Below, piece after piece: positions 23,537-30,833 of a stretch of DNA of 37,584 nt. The notes under the pieces were generated by a model, which had not been told where the DNA came from, ran no database searches, and was given only the letters and a program-made list of their open reading frames with translations. Numbering within the stretch: the stretch's first letter is position 1; the number at the start of each line of letters is the position of its first letter. The stretch is from Oscillospiraceae bacterium (GTDB taxonomy: Bacteria; Bacillota; Clostridia; Oscillospirales; Acutalibacteraceae): the NCBI GenBank assembly GCA_902797915.1, contig CADBUK010000122.1, positions 1 to 37,584 of the forward strand, in the 5' to 3' direction. Made by a program: the position numbers and the translations under genes.

Positions 23537-24648
23537 TATTCAACGTTCTTTAATCTCATCGGTAAAACAAGGAACAGGAAGCTTTCGTCATTCAGCGGCA
23601 GCACTTTAACAGGGCTTACGGGTCCGCCGAGTTCAATTTTAACCTGGTCCGTGTCCGCAGCGTTAAGCGCGTCAAGCAGATATTTTGAGTTAAATCCGAT
23701 TTCAACTCTTACGCCGCTGATGTTTGCGTGGGTGTAGTCAACAACGCGTCCGAGCGACGAAACTGTTGAAACTCTCATTTCGTCGTTATCAAAAATACAT
23801 CTTATCGGGTTTTTAGCGTTGTTTTCAATTACGGGAATTGTTCTTTCAATACATTCAATTGCGTCGTTTGTATTAATAAGAACGGTTGTTGAAGCGGTTT
23901 TCGGCACTGCCGCGTGGTAATCAAGAAAATCGCCCTCAAGCAGACGGCTGATAATACTGTAATTTTCAACCTCAAAAATAATGTGCCTTTTACCTACGCT
24001 GATTGAAATATCCTTATCCTCATCGCTGCCCATAATTTTAATCAGCTCTCTGATTGTCTTTTTGGGCACGATAAAGGTAACGTCCTCGCCGTCATATTTA
24101 ATCGTTTCCGTTCTTATTGCAAGGCGGTAACCGTCAACGCCGATAAGACGAAGCTGATTTAAAGTCATTTCAAACTTTAAGCCTGTATGAACGGGCTTTG
24201 AGCTTTCTCCCTCTGCAACTGCAAACAGGGTTTGCCCAACCATTCTCTGCATAACGCCCTGATTGATGAATAACGGGTAACCGCCCGAAACGCTCGGCAG
24301 CTCGGGGTATTCCTCAGCGCTGATTCCCGAAATATTATACTGCGCGGCGCCTGAGGTAATTGTAACCGAGGTACCCTCAACCTCAAAGGAAACGGTTTCG
24401 GTTGCAGCCTTTCTCATAATATCGCAAAGAATTTTTGCGTTAATAACGATTGCACCGGGCTCAACAACGGTTGCCTGCATAATGGTATTAATGCCGAATT
24501 CAAAATCATAACCTGTCAGGCTTAAAGTATCAGAGCCGCATTCCATTAAAACTCCCTCAATTGTGGGAATAGTAACTTTTGTGCTGACTGCGCGCATTAC
24601 GTTATTGCACGCTTCATTTAACTTTTTTGTTGAGCAAGTGAATTTCAT
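23536..24648 (-). CDS. dnaN: DNA polymerase III beta sliding clamp
   Basis: Processivity clamp, 370 residues in three repeated clamp subdomains (KLNEACNNVMRAVSTKVTIP at the start). The C-terminus ends FLVLPMRL, part of the hydrophobic pocket that binds clamp-binding motifs. AGGAG lies close before the ATG. It is separated from dnaA by 233 bp that carry a cluster of 9-mer motifs. Confidence 0.96.
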   Translation of the reverse strand: MKFTCSTKKLNEACNNVMRAVSTKVTIPTIEGVLMECGSDTLSLTGYDFEFGINTIMQATVVEPGAIVINAKILCDIMRKAATETVSFEVEGTSVTITSGAAQYNISGISAEEYPELPSVSGGYPLFINQGVMQRMVGQTLFAVAEGESSKPVHTGLKFEMTLNQLRLIGVDGYRLAIRTETIKYDGEDVTFIVPKKTIRELIKIMGSDEDKDISISVGKRHIIFEVENYSIISRLLEGDFLDYHAAVPKTASTTVLINTNDAIECIERTIPVIENNAKNPIRCIFDNDEMRVSTVSSLGRVVDYTHANISGVRVEIGFNSKYLLDALNAADTDQVKIELGGPVSPVKVLPLNDESFLFLVLPMRLKNVE

Positions 24649-24778
24649 AATTCTCCTCCGATTTTTCTATTATGTATTATTCTCTTTTATTCTTAGTAAT
24701 AAAGGCTGTCAAAATGTTTAAAACTTTCAAAACGCTGACACTGCGTTATTTTTAACGCATTTTTTAAAGTTAAAAAAA

Positions 24779-24868
24779 TGTTGATAAAATGTTTTAATTG
24801 TTGATAAATATTTTTTTAAACACCGCTGTTGAAAAAATATTTGTTAAAGTTTGGTAATTTGTTGAAAA
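24779..24868. promoter_or_regulatory. Cluster of DnaA-box-like 9-mers in the dnaA-dnaN gap
   Basis: Four co-oriented 9-mers on the plus strand: TGTTGATAA at 24779 and 24799 (20 bp apart), TGTTGAAAA at 24827 and 24860. Read on the other strand they are TTATCAACA twice and TTTTCAACA twice, one or two changes from the canonical TTATCCACA. The gap is AT-rich and also has a TGCGTTA / TAACGCA hairpin at about 24743. A role as DnaA sites is inferred from position and similarity. Confidence 0.5.
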
Positions 24869-24881
24869 CCGCGTTTTGAAA

Positions 24882-26279
24882 TCAGTTATTGATTTCGGTT
24901 TTAAGGTTGCTGATTATATCATTAATTTTGCGGTTCAGCTTTGAATCGGTCTGCATTTTTTTTTCAATCTCGTTAATGCTGTAAATAACGGTTGAATAGT
25001 TTTTGCCGAATTCGTTTCCGATTGCCTCAAGGGTAAGGTTTGTAACCTCTCTTATGATATACATACACATTTTTCTTGCGTGTGCAATATTAGCCTTTTG
25101 CCTTGATGATTTAATGTCGTCAATTGAAACGGCTTCGGTTCTTGAAACCTCCTCAAGTACTCGCTGAATGGTGTCGGGAACGGGGGGAATTTCATCCTCA
25201 ATAACGTCCTTAATAACCTGCTGTGCAAGGGCAATCGTGGGCTTAACCTCTTTAATCGTTACAACTGCGTGCAGCTTTTTGGTAGTGCCCTCAAGCTGAC
25301 GGATGTTTGTTTTGATTTTCTGCGCGATGAAGTCAACCATTTCGTCGCTTATATCAAAGTTAAGCAGCGCCGCTTTGTTTTTAATAATTGCGCAGCGTGT
25401 TTCGTATTCGGGCGGCTGAATGTCCGCAAGCAGTCCGTTTTCAAAGCGTGAGCAAAGACGCTCGGTAAGGCTCTGAATTTCTTTAGGCGGACGGTCTGAC
25501 GTCAGCACAATCTGTTTTCCTCTTTCAATAAGTGAATTGAAGGTGTGAAAAAATTCCTCCTCGGTCTGAACCTTACCGCCGATAAACTGAACGTCGTCCA
25601 TCAGCAGAATGTCAACCTTCCTGTATTTTTCGTGGAATTCGTCAACCGTTTTTCTGCCCAGCGCGTTAATAAATTCGTTTGTAAAATCTTCCGCGCGGAC
25701 GTAAAGAATTTTCATTTCGGGAAAGTTTTTCTTAATTTCGTGGCAGATTGCGTTTAAGATATGCGTTTTGCCGAGACCTGATTTACCGTAAATGAAAAGC
25801 GGGTTGTAATTGCCGTAGGAATGGTTTTGGTTAATGTGGCCGCCGGGGTCCGCCGCAACTGCCTTTGCCGCTCTGTAAGCAAATTTGTTTGACGGGCCTT
25901 CAACAAAGGTTTCAAAGGTAAAGGGATAGCTGTCGTCAATACTTGTAAGCTCAATAACCTTTGAGGCAATTTCCTTTGCGCGTTCCATATTGCCCTCAAT
26001 TGTATCGTTATCGTCAATAAACCATTTTTCGCTGTCAAAATTAATCTCGCACTTGAAGCCGAGCACGTTTTCAAACGCCTCGTGCAGCAGGGAGGAAAAC
26101 TGCTCAATAACAATCTTCTTTTTGACAGGGCTTGTACACATTAAGGTTACGATATTATTTTCAATATCAGTAAATTTCATTGTGTTCAGCCAAAGGGTTA
26201 AGCTTGTTTCGCTGACGTACGGACGGCAGTAATCAAGCACCGCTTCCCATATTTCGTCATAAGTATCTAAATTAGCCAT
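24882..26279 (-). CDS. dnaA: Chromosomal replication initiator DnaA, with divergent DNA-binding motif
   Basis: AAA+ initiator, 465 residues. Domain I (1-85) and the AAA+ core are ordinary: Walker A GKSGLGKT (165-172), Walker B LLMDD (225-229), sensor-type TSDRPP and arginine-finger box LCSRFENGL. Domain IV is not ordinary. The signature usually written GGRDHTTV reads FGKNYSTV (424-431), one residue shorter, with Asn, Tyr and Ser in place of Asp, His and Thr. The preceding basic loop has Gln394 where E. coli has Arg399, and Glu418 at the position of Pro423. These are the DnaA-box contacts in the E. coli structure. GGGAGAT lies upstream of the ATG. Confidence 0.96.
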   Translation of the reverse strand: MANLDTYDEIWEAVLDYCRPYVSETSLTLWLNTMKFTDIENNIVTLMCTSPVKKKIVIEQFSSLLHEAFENVLGFKCEINFDSEKWFIDDNDTIEGNMERAKEIASKVIELTSIDDSYPFTFETFVEGPSNKFAYRAAKAVAADPGGHINQNHSYGNYNPLFIYGKSGLGKTHILNAICHEIKKNFPEMKILYVRAEDFTNEFINALGRKTVDEFHEKYRKVDILLMDDVQFIGGKVQTEEEFFHTFNSLIERGKQIVLTSDRPPKEIQSLTERLCSRFENGLLADIQPPEYETRCAIIKNKAALLNFDISDEMVDFIAQKIKTNIRQLEGTTKKLHAVVTIKEVKPTIALAQQVIKDVIEDEIPPVPDTIQRVLEEVSRTEAVSIDDIKSSRQKANIAHARKMCMYIIREVTNLTLEAIGNEFGKNYSTVIYSINEIEKKMQTDSKLNRKINDIISNLKTEINN

Positions 26280-26339
26280 TTATATCTCCCGTAAACTTAA
26301 ACATTAATAATGTAAAATGTTGAAAATTATATATGGATT

Positions 26340-26368
26340 AGTATAACATATAACTTTAAGATTATCAA
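26340..26368 (-). promoter_or_regulatory. Putative sigma-A promoter of dnaA
   Basis: Minus-strand TTGATA (26368-26363), 17-bp spacer, TATACT (26345-26340). A start near 26333 would put the DnaA-box-like TGTTGAAAA (plus strand, 26318-26326) in the early leader, a place suited to autoregulation. The surrounding 26280-26498 is very AT-rich and may include the unwinding element. Confidence 0.65.
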
Positions 26369-26438
26369 TACTTTAGTTATTAAATATTTATAATATTATT
26401 ATATATATTAAAGTTAATAATGTAATCAATATTAAACC

Positions 26439-26467
26439 TTGTTTTATCGCAGCAGGTGGAGTATAAT
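26439..26467 (+). promoter_or_regulatory. Putative sigma-A promoter of the LCP-like/PHP/fol genes
   Basis: TTGTTT (26439-26444), 17-bp spacer, TATAAT (26462-26467). The predicted start near 26474 fits translation from ATG 26499 with TTTGGAG upstream. It diverges from the dnaA promoter about 70 bp away. Confidence 0.65.
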
Positions 26468-26498
26468 AATCATAATTGTATATGGTTTGGAGATTTAT

Positions 26499-27416
26499 AT
26501 GCGTATTTTTAAACACAGGGGAGATATTTATATTCCGTCCGCCAACGTTAAGGATGATAAGGAAAAGCGTCTGCTTTTTGCGGGGCTTTGCTTCGTTGTA
26601 ATGTTTACGGTTGTTTTTGTGGGCGTGCTCGGAATTAAATATAATTTTTCAATTAAAAACTTTTTTACCCCCGATAATTTAGAGGTTGCAACGGATGACA
26701 CAACGCCGCAGCTTCCCGAGGTTTCGGGCAAAACTAATTTTCTTTTTGCCCTTACAAATGAAAATACGGGCGAGCTTTATTTTTGCAGTCTTTATCAGGT
26801 GGATTTAGATACGGTTTCCTATAAAGCCACAACGCTTTCCGCGCAAACAAAAACGGAAAACGGAACGCTTCAGCTTGTGTATGATACGGGTGGCGCGGGC
26901 GCAGTTGTTAAAAGCCTTAACTCGCTTTTAGGTATTGATATTGATTATTACGTTGATGAAAACCTGAGCGGTTATAAGGATATGTTCAACGCAATGGGCA
27001 AAATTAATTATACCGTGTTGAGCGACGTTAAGTATAAGGACACCTCGCGCTACGGCTATAATATCAAAATTAAAGCGGGCGAGCAGAGCTTTGACGGCGA
27101 ATCCGCCGAAAAATTAATGCGTTATTATATTGAGCAGGAGCAGAATTATTCCGCGGTAAACGATATTCTGCTTGCGCAGATTTCACAGCAGATTAACAGC
27201 GAAAATTATGCTAAGCAGGAGGTTCTGTTCAGCAAGTTTATTCAAAATTCGCAAACCGATATTACGGTTAAGGATTTTACGCAGGCAAATAACGGTCTGC
27301 AGGTGCTTTCAAGCGAAACCACGGGCGTTAACATTTATTCCGTTGCCCCCGTTTATGAGGACACGGCGCTTACACCCGCCTCGGTCAAAGAAATTCAGGG
27401 TTATTTTACAAAGTAA
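26499..27416 (+). CDS. Degenerate LCP-like membrane-anchored protein
   Basis: 305 residues: short basic cytoplasmic part, one membrane segment (about 26-46, LLFAGLCFVVMFTVVFVGVL), then an extracellular domain. Its order of motifs follows the LCP fold: a FLFALT strand, TLSAQTK where LCP has SIPRD, a GGAGAVVKSLNSLLGIDIDY helix, NAMGKINYTV where LCP has the ALGGVEI strand, and AGEQSFDGESAEKLMRYYIE where LCP has the GxQxLxGxxALxYxRxR helix. The arginines needed for catalysis in LCP enzymes are missing from these positions. I infer a non-catalytic LCP relative. ATG 26499 is supported by its promoter and Shine-Dalgarno site. Confidence 0.6.
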   Translation: MRIFKHRGDIYIPSANVKDDKEKRLLFAGLCFVVMFTVVFVGVLGIKYNFSIKNFFTPDNLEVATDDTTPQLPEVSGKTNFLFALTNENTGELYFCSLYQVDLDTVSYKATTLSAQTKTENGTLQLVYDTGGAGAVVKSLNSLLGIDIDYYVDENLSGYKDMFNAMGKINYTVLSDVKYKDTSRYGYNIKIKAGEQSFDGESAEKLMRYYIEQEQNYSAVNDILLAQISQQINSENYAKQEVLFSKFIQNSQTDITVKDFTQANNGLQVLSSETTGVNIYSVAPVYEDTALTPASVKEIQGYFTK

Positions 27417-27428
27417 GAAGTGATGAAG

Positions 27429-28094
27429 ATGAGCTATAAATATGAGCTTCACTGCCACACAAAAAAGGTTTCCCAGTGCGGCAGGGTGGAGCCTGAAAAA
27501 ATAGTTGAAATGTATAAGGAAAAGGGCTATTCGGGCATTGTTGTAACAGAGCATTACAGCCCCTTAACCTTCGGCTTAAACAGTTATTATAAACCGCAGC
27601 GGATTGTGGATTTCTACATCTCCTCATATGAGGAAATGAAGAAGTTTGAAACGGAGGATTTTTCCGTTTTGTTCGGTATGGAGCTTCGCCATTACGCCAC
27701 GGGCGCGGATTACCTTATTTACGGCATTGAGCCCGACTGGCTCAGAAAACAGGGCAATCTTATGAAACTGTGGGAAAAGCAGGTCTATAAGCTTATGCAC
27801 GCGCAGGGCTATTTGGTTTATCAGGCGCACCCGTTCAGACCGTATATTTTACGGTGCAATCCGAAATATATTGACGGCATTGAAATTTACAACGGCAAGT
27901 GCGACAAAAAAACTAACGACAAAGCGGCAAAATGGGCTGAAAAAACGGGCAAGCTTGTTTCGTCTGGCTCCGATTTTCACACTCCCGAGCAGCTTGCAAG
28001 GGGCGGCATTATAACCGAAACGCCTATAAAAAATAACGCCGATTTGCTCCGCGTTTTAAAATCAGGCAATTTTGAATTAATTAAAACCTATTAA
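27429..28094 (+). CDS. PHP-domain metal-dependent phosphoesterase
   Basis: 221 residues. Metal ligands typical of PHP phosphoesterases are visible: ELHCHT at the N-terminus, VVTEHYS, GMELRHY, YQAHPFR and SGSDFHTP. The substrate is unknown; histidinol phosphate, nucleotides and RNA 5' ends are used by relatives. ATG 27429 is chosen for its AGAAGTGAT ribosome-binding site; GTG 27420 and ATG 27423 are possible alternatives. It ends 10 bp before folE, and a folate-pathway phosphatase role (removal of phosphates from dihydroneopterin triphosphate) is a tempting but untested guess. Confidence 0.85.
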   Translation: MSYKYELHCHTKKVSQCGRVEPEKIVEMYKEKGYSGIVVTEHYSPLTFGLNSYYKPQRIVDFYISSYEEMKKFETEDFSVLFGMELRHYATGADYLIYGIEPDWLRKQGNLMKLWEKQVYKLMHAQGYLVYQAHPFRPYILRCNPKYIDGIEIYNGKCDKKTNDKAAKWAEKTGKLVSSGSDFHTPEQLARGGIITETPIKNNADLLRVLKSGNFELIKTY

Positions 28095-28104
28095 GAGGTG
28101 CGTT

Positions 28105-28662
28105 ATGGATAAAGAGAGAATTGAAAACGCCGTCCGCGAAATATTAATTGCCGTGGGCGAGGACCCTGACAGGTCGGGGCTTGTTGAAACCCCGCGCCGT
28201 GTCGCTAATATGTATGAGGAAATTTTTGCAGGGCTTCACGAGGACCCCAAGCAGCACCTCAAATTTTTTGACGAAAAGTCTAACGACGAAATGGTTATCG
28301 TGCGCGATATTCCGTTTGCCTCAATGTGCGAGCATCATCTGCTGCCGTTCGTAGGCAAGGCGCATATTGCTTATATACCGAGCGATAACCGTATTATCGG
28401 GCTGTCAAAGCTTGCAAGAATTGTTGATAATTTTGCAAAACGCCCGCAGGTGCAGGAACGCTTAACACACGATATTGCGGATTTTCTTGAGGAAAATATG
28501 AAGCCGCAGGGCGTTGCCGTTATTCTTGAGGCGGAGCATTCCTGTATGACAATCCGCGGCGCACGCGCTTCGGGCAGCAAAACGCAAACCTCCGCGCTTC
28601 GCGGTATAATGAAATCGGACGCCCGCACACGCGCCGAGGCGCTGGCGTTGTTAGATAAATGA
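28105..28662 (+). CDS. folE: GTP cyclohydrolase I
   Basis: Converts GTP to 7,8-dihydroneopterin triphosphate, the first step of folate synthesis. 185 residues. The zinc site is MCEHHLLPF (Cys75, His78) with a second cysteine in EHSCMTIRG (Cys147). RDIPFASMCEHH and KLARIVDNFAKRPQVQE are family motifs. AAGAGGTG precedes the ATG. It is first of four consecutive folate genes. Confidence 0.97.
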   Translation: MDKERIENAVREILIAVGEDPDRSGLVETPRRVANMYEEIFAGLHEDPKQHLKFFDEKSNDEMVIVRDIPFASMCEHHLLPFVGKAHIAYIPSDNRIIGLSKLARIVDNFAKRPQVQERLTHDIADFLEENMKPQGVAVILEAEHSCMTIRGARASGSKTQTSALRGIMKSDARTRAEALALLDK

Positions 28663-28731
28663 ATAATGAATAATTAAAAACGGGTTAGGGCGAAGCCCTC
28701 CAAAAATTATTAATTACGACAAGGAATTGCT
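28663..28731. repeat. Short folE-folP spacer with a GAA-loop hairpin
   Basis: 69-bp spacer of AATAATGAATAATT-type sequence with AGGGC-GAA-GCCCT. It resembles the intergenic modules at 6716-6858. It is too short to judge as a terminator and lacks a T-run. Confidence 0.4.
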
Positions 28732-29541
28732 ATGTACTGGAAAACCCTTAATGCGACAATTGAATACGGTTCGCGCACGCTGATTATGGGCATTGTTAAC
28801 GTTACGCCCGATTCTTTTTCGGACGGCGGCAGCTTTTTTAATCCGCAGTCGGCGGTTGAGCACGCGCTTTTGCTTGAACGTCAGGGCGCGGATATTATTG
28901 ATTTCGGCGCACAGTCCACCCGTCCGGGTTATACGGAAATTTCCGCTGACGAGGAATGGGCAAGGCTTGCCCCCGTTCTGACGGAATTCCGCAAAAAATC
29001 GCAAATTCCCGTTTCGGTGGACACATATTACCCTCAGGTTGCCGAAAAAGCGCTTGAAGCGGGCGCAAATATCATTAACGACGTTTCGGGAAGAATTGAC
29101 TCGCGGATGGCGCAAATCGTCAAAAATCGTCGCTGCGGCTGGATTTTAATGTATAACGGCGCAGGCGATTGCGCAGAGGTCGGCGATTTTTTCAACTCCG
29201 TTCTGCTTGAAACTCAGGCGCTCGGCGTCAGCAGGGAACAGCTTTGCTTTGATATGGGAATAGGCTTCGGCAAAACGCGGCAGCAGGATTTAAGCCTGAT
29301 TTCAAATATTGCGGACTATAAAATTGAGGGCGTGCCGCTTTTGCTCGGCACAAGCAGAAAAAGGGTAATAGGCGAATTCAGCGGTCAGCCAAGCCCCGAA
29401 AAACGCATTTTCGGCAATATTGCGGCTGATACGGCGGCAATCCTCGGCGGAGTTGATATAATCCGCCTTCACGATGTTGAAAACGAAATTCAGGGTATAA
29501 GAATGGCAGACGCCATCAGGAGAGCGGTCAGCGACCGGTAA
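28732..29541 (+). CDS. folP: Dihydropteroate synthase
   Basis: Joins para-aminobenzoate to dihydropterin pyrophosphate; the target of sulfonamides. 269 residues. Motifs: MGIVNVTPDSFSDGG, STRPG in loop 2, INDVSG, DMGIGFGKT and LLLGTSRKR. Loop 2 reads FGAQSTRPG instead of the common GGESTRPG, and the usual MH after strand 5 is replaced by MYNGAGD. Both are mild deviations. AAGGAA precedes the ATG. Confidence 0.95.
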   Translation: MYWKTLNATIEYGSRTLIMGIVNVTPDSFSDGGSFFNPQSAVEHALLLERQGADIIDFGAQSTRPGYTEISADEEWARLAPVLTEFRKKSQIPVSVDTYYPQVAEKALEAGANIINDVSGRIDSRMAQIVKNRRCGWILMYNGAGDCAEVGDFFNSVLLETQALGVSREQLCFDMGIGFGKTRQQDLSLISNIADYKIEGVPLLLGTSRKRVIGEFSGQPSPEKRIFGNIAADTAAILGGVDIIRLHDVENEIQGIRMADAIRRAVSDR

Positions 29542-29559
29542 CCGGTTAACGGAGTAATT

Positions 29560-29928
29560 ATGGATAAAATTATAATTAAAGGTTTAAAGCTCTTTGCTTA
29601 CCACGGGGTAAATCCGGAGGAGAAGGAGCAGGGGCAGGATTTCATTTTTGATATTGAGCTTTATGCAAACCTGCACAAAGCGTGCGAAAGCGATAATGTG
29701 GAGGACACCGTGTCCTACGCCAAGGTGGTTAAAACCGTGCGCCGCGTGTTTACCGCGCAGAAATACGATTTGCTTGAAAAATGCGCAGAGGTGGTTGCGG
29801 ATGCAATCCTTGCGGAATATGACAAGGTGTTTATGGTTGACGTAACGCTCAAAAAACCGAACGCCCCCGTCAGCGCGGATTTTGATTATATGGCGGTTAA
29901 TATCGTCAGGGACAGATTGGGAAACTGA
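29560..29928 (+). CDS. folB: Dihydroneopterin aldolase
   Basis: Cleaves dihydroneopterin to 6-hydroxymethyl-dihydropterin and glycolaldehyde. 122 residues. KGLKLFAYHGVNPEEKEQGQ contains the conserved Tyr-His-Gly and Glu. DTVSYAKVV and VDVTLKKPNAPV are typical. It lies between folP and folK. Confidence 0.95.
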   Translation: MDKIIIKGLKLFAYHGVNPEEKEQGQDFIFDIELYANLHKACESDNVEDTVSYAKVVKTVRRVFTAQKYDLLEKCAEVVADAILAEYDKVFMVDVTLKKPNAPVSADFDYMAVNIVRDRLGN

Positions 29929-29930
29929 AT

Positions 29931-30434
29931 ATGAAATATGTACTATGCCTTGGCACGAATATCGGAAACCGTGCCGAAAATATTGAAAAGGCGATTAATT
30001 CGCTAAACCTATTGCCCTATACCGATGTGCTCAGGCGCTCGGGTATTTATGAAACGGAGCCCGTGGGCTACGCTCGCCAGCAGAATTTTTACAACTGCAA
30101 TCTGTTGGTAGAAAGTCAGTTTGAGCCGCATGAAATGCTGGGCATCTGCCTCGGTATTGAGGCGGCTTTCGGCAGAACAAGAGGCTTTGCAAACGGCCCC
30201 AGAATTTTGGATATTGACGTTATACTGGCGGAGGAGGAGCACATCAACACGCAGAATTTAACCGTGCCCCACCCGCGCGCAAAGGAGCGCCGCTTTGTTT
30301 TGCAGCCGTTGCTGGATTTGTTCCCGCAGGGCAGGGCGTTTAATTTTGATTTTGCAAACGCGCTTGCAAAAATCGAGGGGCAGGAGGTTAAGAAAATCGA
30401 CGAGCCCAAGGACTATTACTTAGAAGAAAAATAA
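29931..30434 (+). CDS. folK: 2-amino-4-hydroxy-6-hydroxymethyldihydropteridine diphosphokinase
   Basis: Pyrophosphorylates hydroxymethyl-dihydropterin to give the FolP substrate. 167 residues. LGTNIGNRAENI, ETEPVGYARQQNFYN, GRTRGFANGPRILDIDVIL and PHPRAKERRFVLQPL are the family motifs. It starts 2 bp after folB and ends at a terminator, so the folate cluster closes here. Confidence 0.96.
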   Translation: MKYVLCLGTNIGNRAENIEKAINSLNLLPYTDVLRRSGIYETEPVGYARQQNFYNCNLLVESQFEPHEMLGICLGIEAAFGRTRGFANGPRILDIDVILAEEEHINTQNLTVPHPRAKERRFVLQPLLDLFPQGRAFNFDFANALAKIEGQEVKKIDEPKDYYLEEK

Positions 30435-30437
30435 GGT

Positions 30438-30486
30438 AAAACGGACAGCAAAAGGGTATTAGCCCCACGCCGTCCGTTTTTTTAAC
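30438..30486 (+). terminator. Intrinsic terminator of the folate operon
   Basis: Outer stem AAAACGGAC / GTCCGTTTT (30438-30446 and 30472-30480) with inner pairing, then seven T including the stem end. Confidence 0.85.
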
Positions 30487-30505
30487 AAAATTTTTAATTA
30501 TTAAA

Positions 30506-30570
30506 AAATTTCTCCCTGCAAATAATATTATTGCGTGGAAATGCGCAAATTATTTTGCAAGGGAGAATTT
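30506..30570 (+). promoter_or_regulatory. Inverted repeat covering the ribosome-binding site of the 58-aa gene
   Basis: TCTCCC-T-GCAAATAAT (30511-30525) is complementary to ATTATTTTGC-AA-GGGAGA (about 30549-30566). The latter contains the Shine-Dalgarno AGGGAG. If both arms are transcribed, the site would be buried in a stem. The promoter was not located, so this depends on where transcription starts. Confidence 0.45.
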
Positions 30571-30574
30571 TGTT

Positions 30575-30751
30575 ATGAAAAAGAAAACGGAAAATATTAT
30601 GAAAGGCCTCGGCGCCGCAATGGCAGTCGGCTCCGTTGTTGCGGGCGCGGCGGCAACAATGGGCTCAAACAGCGCGAAAACAAAGCGCACAATGAAAAAA
30701 GCGGTGGACAAGGTTTCAAATTTTGTGGACACAATGTCCGATATGATGTAA
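30575..30751 (+). CDS. Small alanine/glycine-rich protein with basic C-terminal helix (58 aa)
   Basis: MKKKTENIMKGLGAAMAVGS starts the protein. A hydrophobic stretch at about 11-31 (GLGAAMAVGSVVAGAAATMG) is followed by a basic amphipathic tail (KTKRTMKKAVDKVSNFVDTM). AGGGAG lies 9 bases before the ATG and a strong terminator follows the stop by 5 bp, which makes it a credible monocistronic gene despite its size. It recalls short YtxH-like membrane proteins in layout only. I assign no function. Confidence 0.75.
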   Translation: MKKKTENIMKGLGAAMAVGSVVAGAAATMGSNSAKTKRTMKKAVDKVSNFVDTMSDMM

Positions 30752-30786
30752 AAAAAGGGGACGCCGCGTCGGCGTCCCCTTTTTTT
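30752..30786 (+). terminator. Terminator after the 58-aa gene, related to a MITE end
   Basis: GGGGACGCCG-CGT-CGGCGTCCCC (30757-30779) then seven T. The stem core matches the ends of the 17126-17207 element, suggesting that a repeat fragment serves as the terminator. Confidence 0.88.
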
Positions 30787-30789
30787 AAC

Positions 30790-30833
30790 GATATATTTTG
30801 CGTTGCAAAATTTGAAATAATTTGCGGGGCAAA
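30790..30833. repeat. Short hairpin array next to fba
   Basis: TTTTGC-GTT-GCAAAA, linker TTTGAAAT, AATTTGC-GGG-GCAAATT. It follows the same format as the longer arrays: 3-nt loops and a GAAAT linker. Confidence 0.65.

Noticed and set aside
26439..26498. Upstream start for the LCP-like gene
   Set aside because: It would lie in the -35 element of the predicted promoter, whereas ATG 26499 has a Shine-Dalgarno and follows the predicted transcript start.
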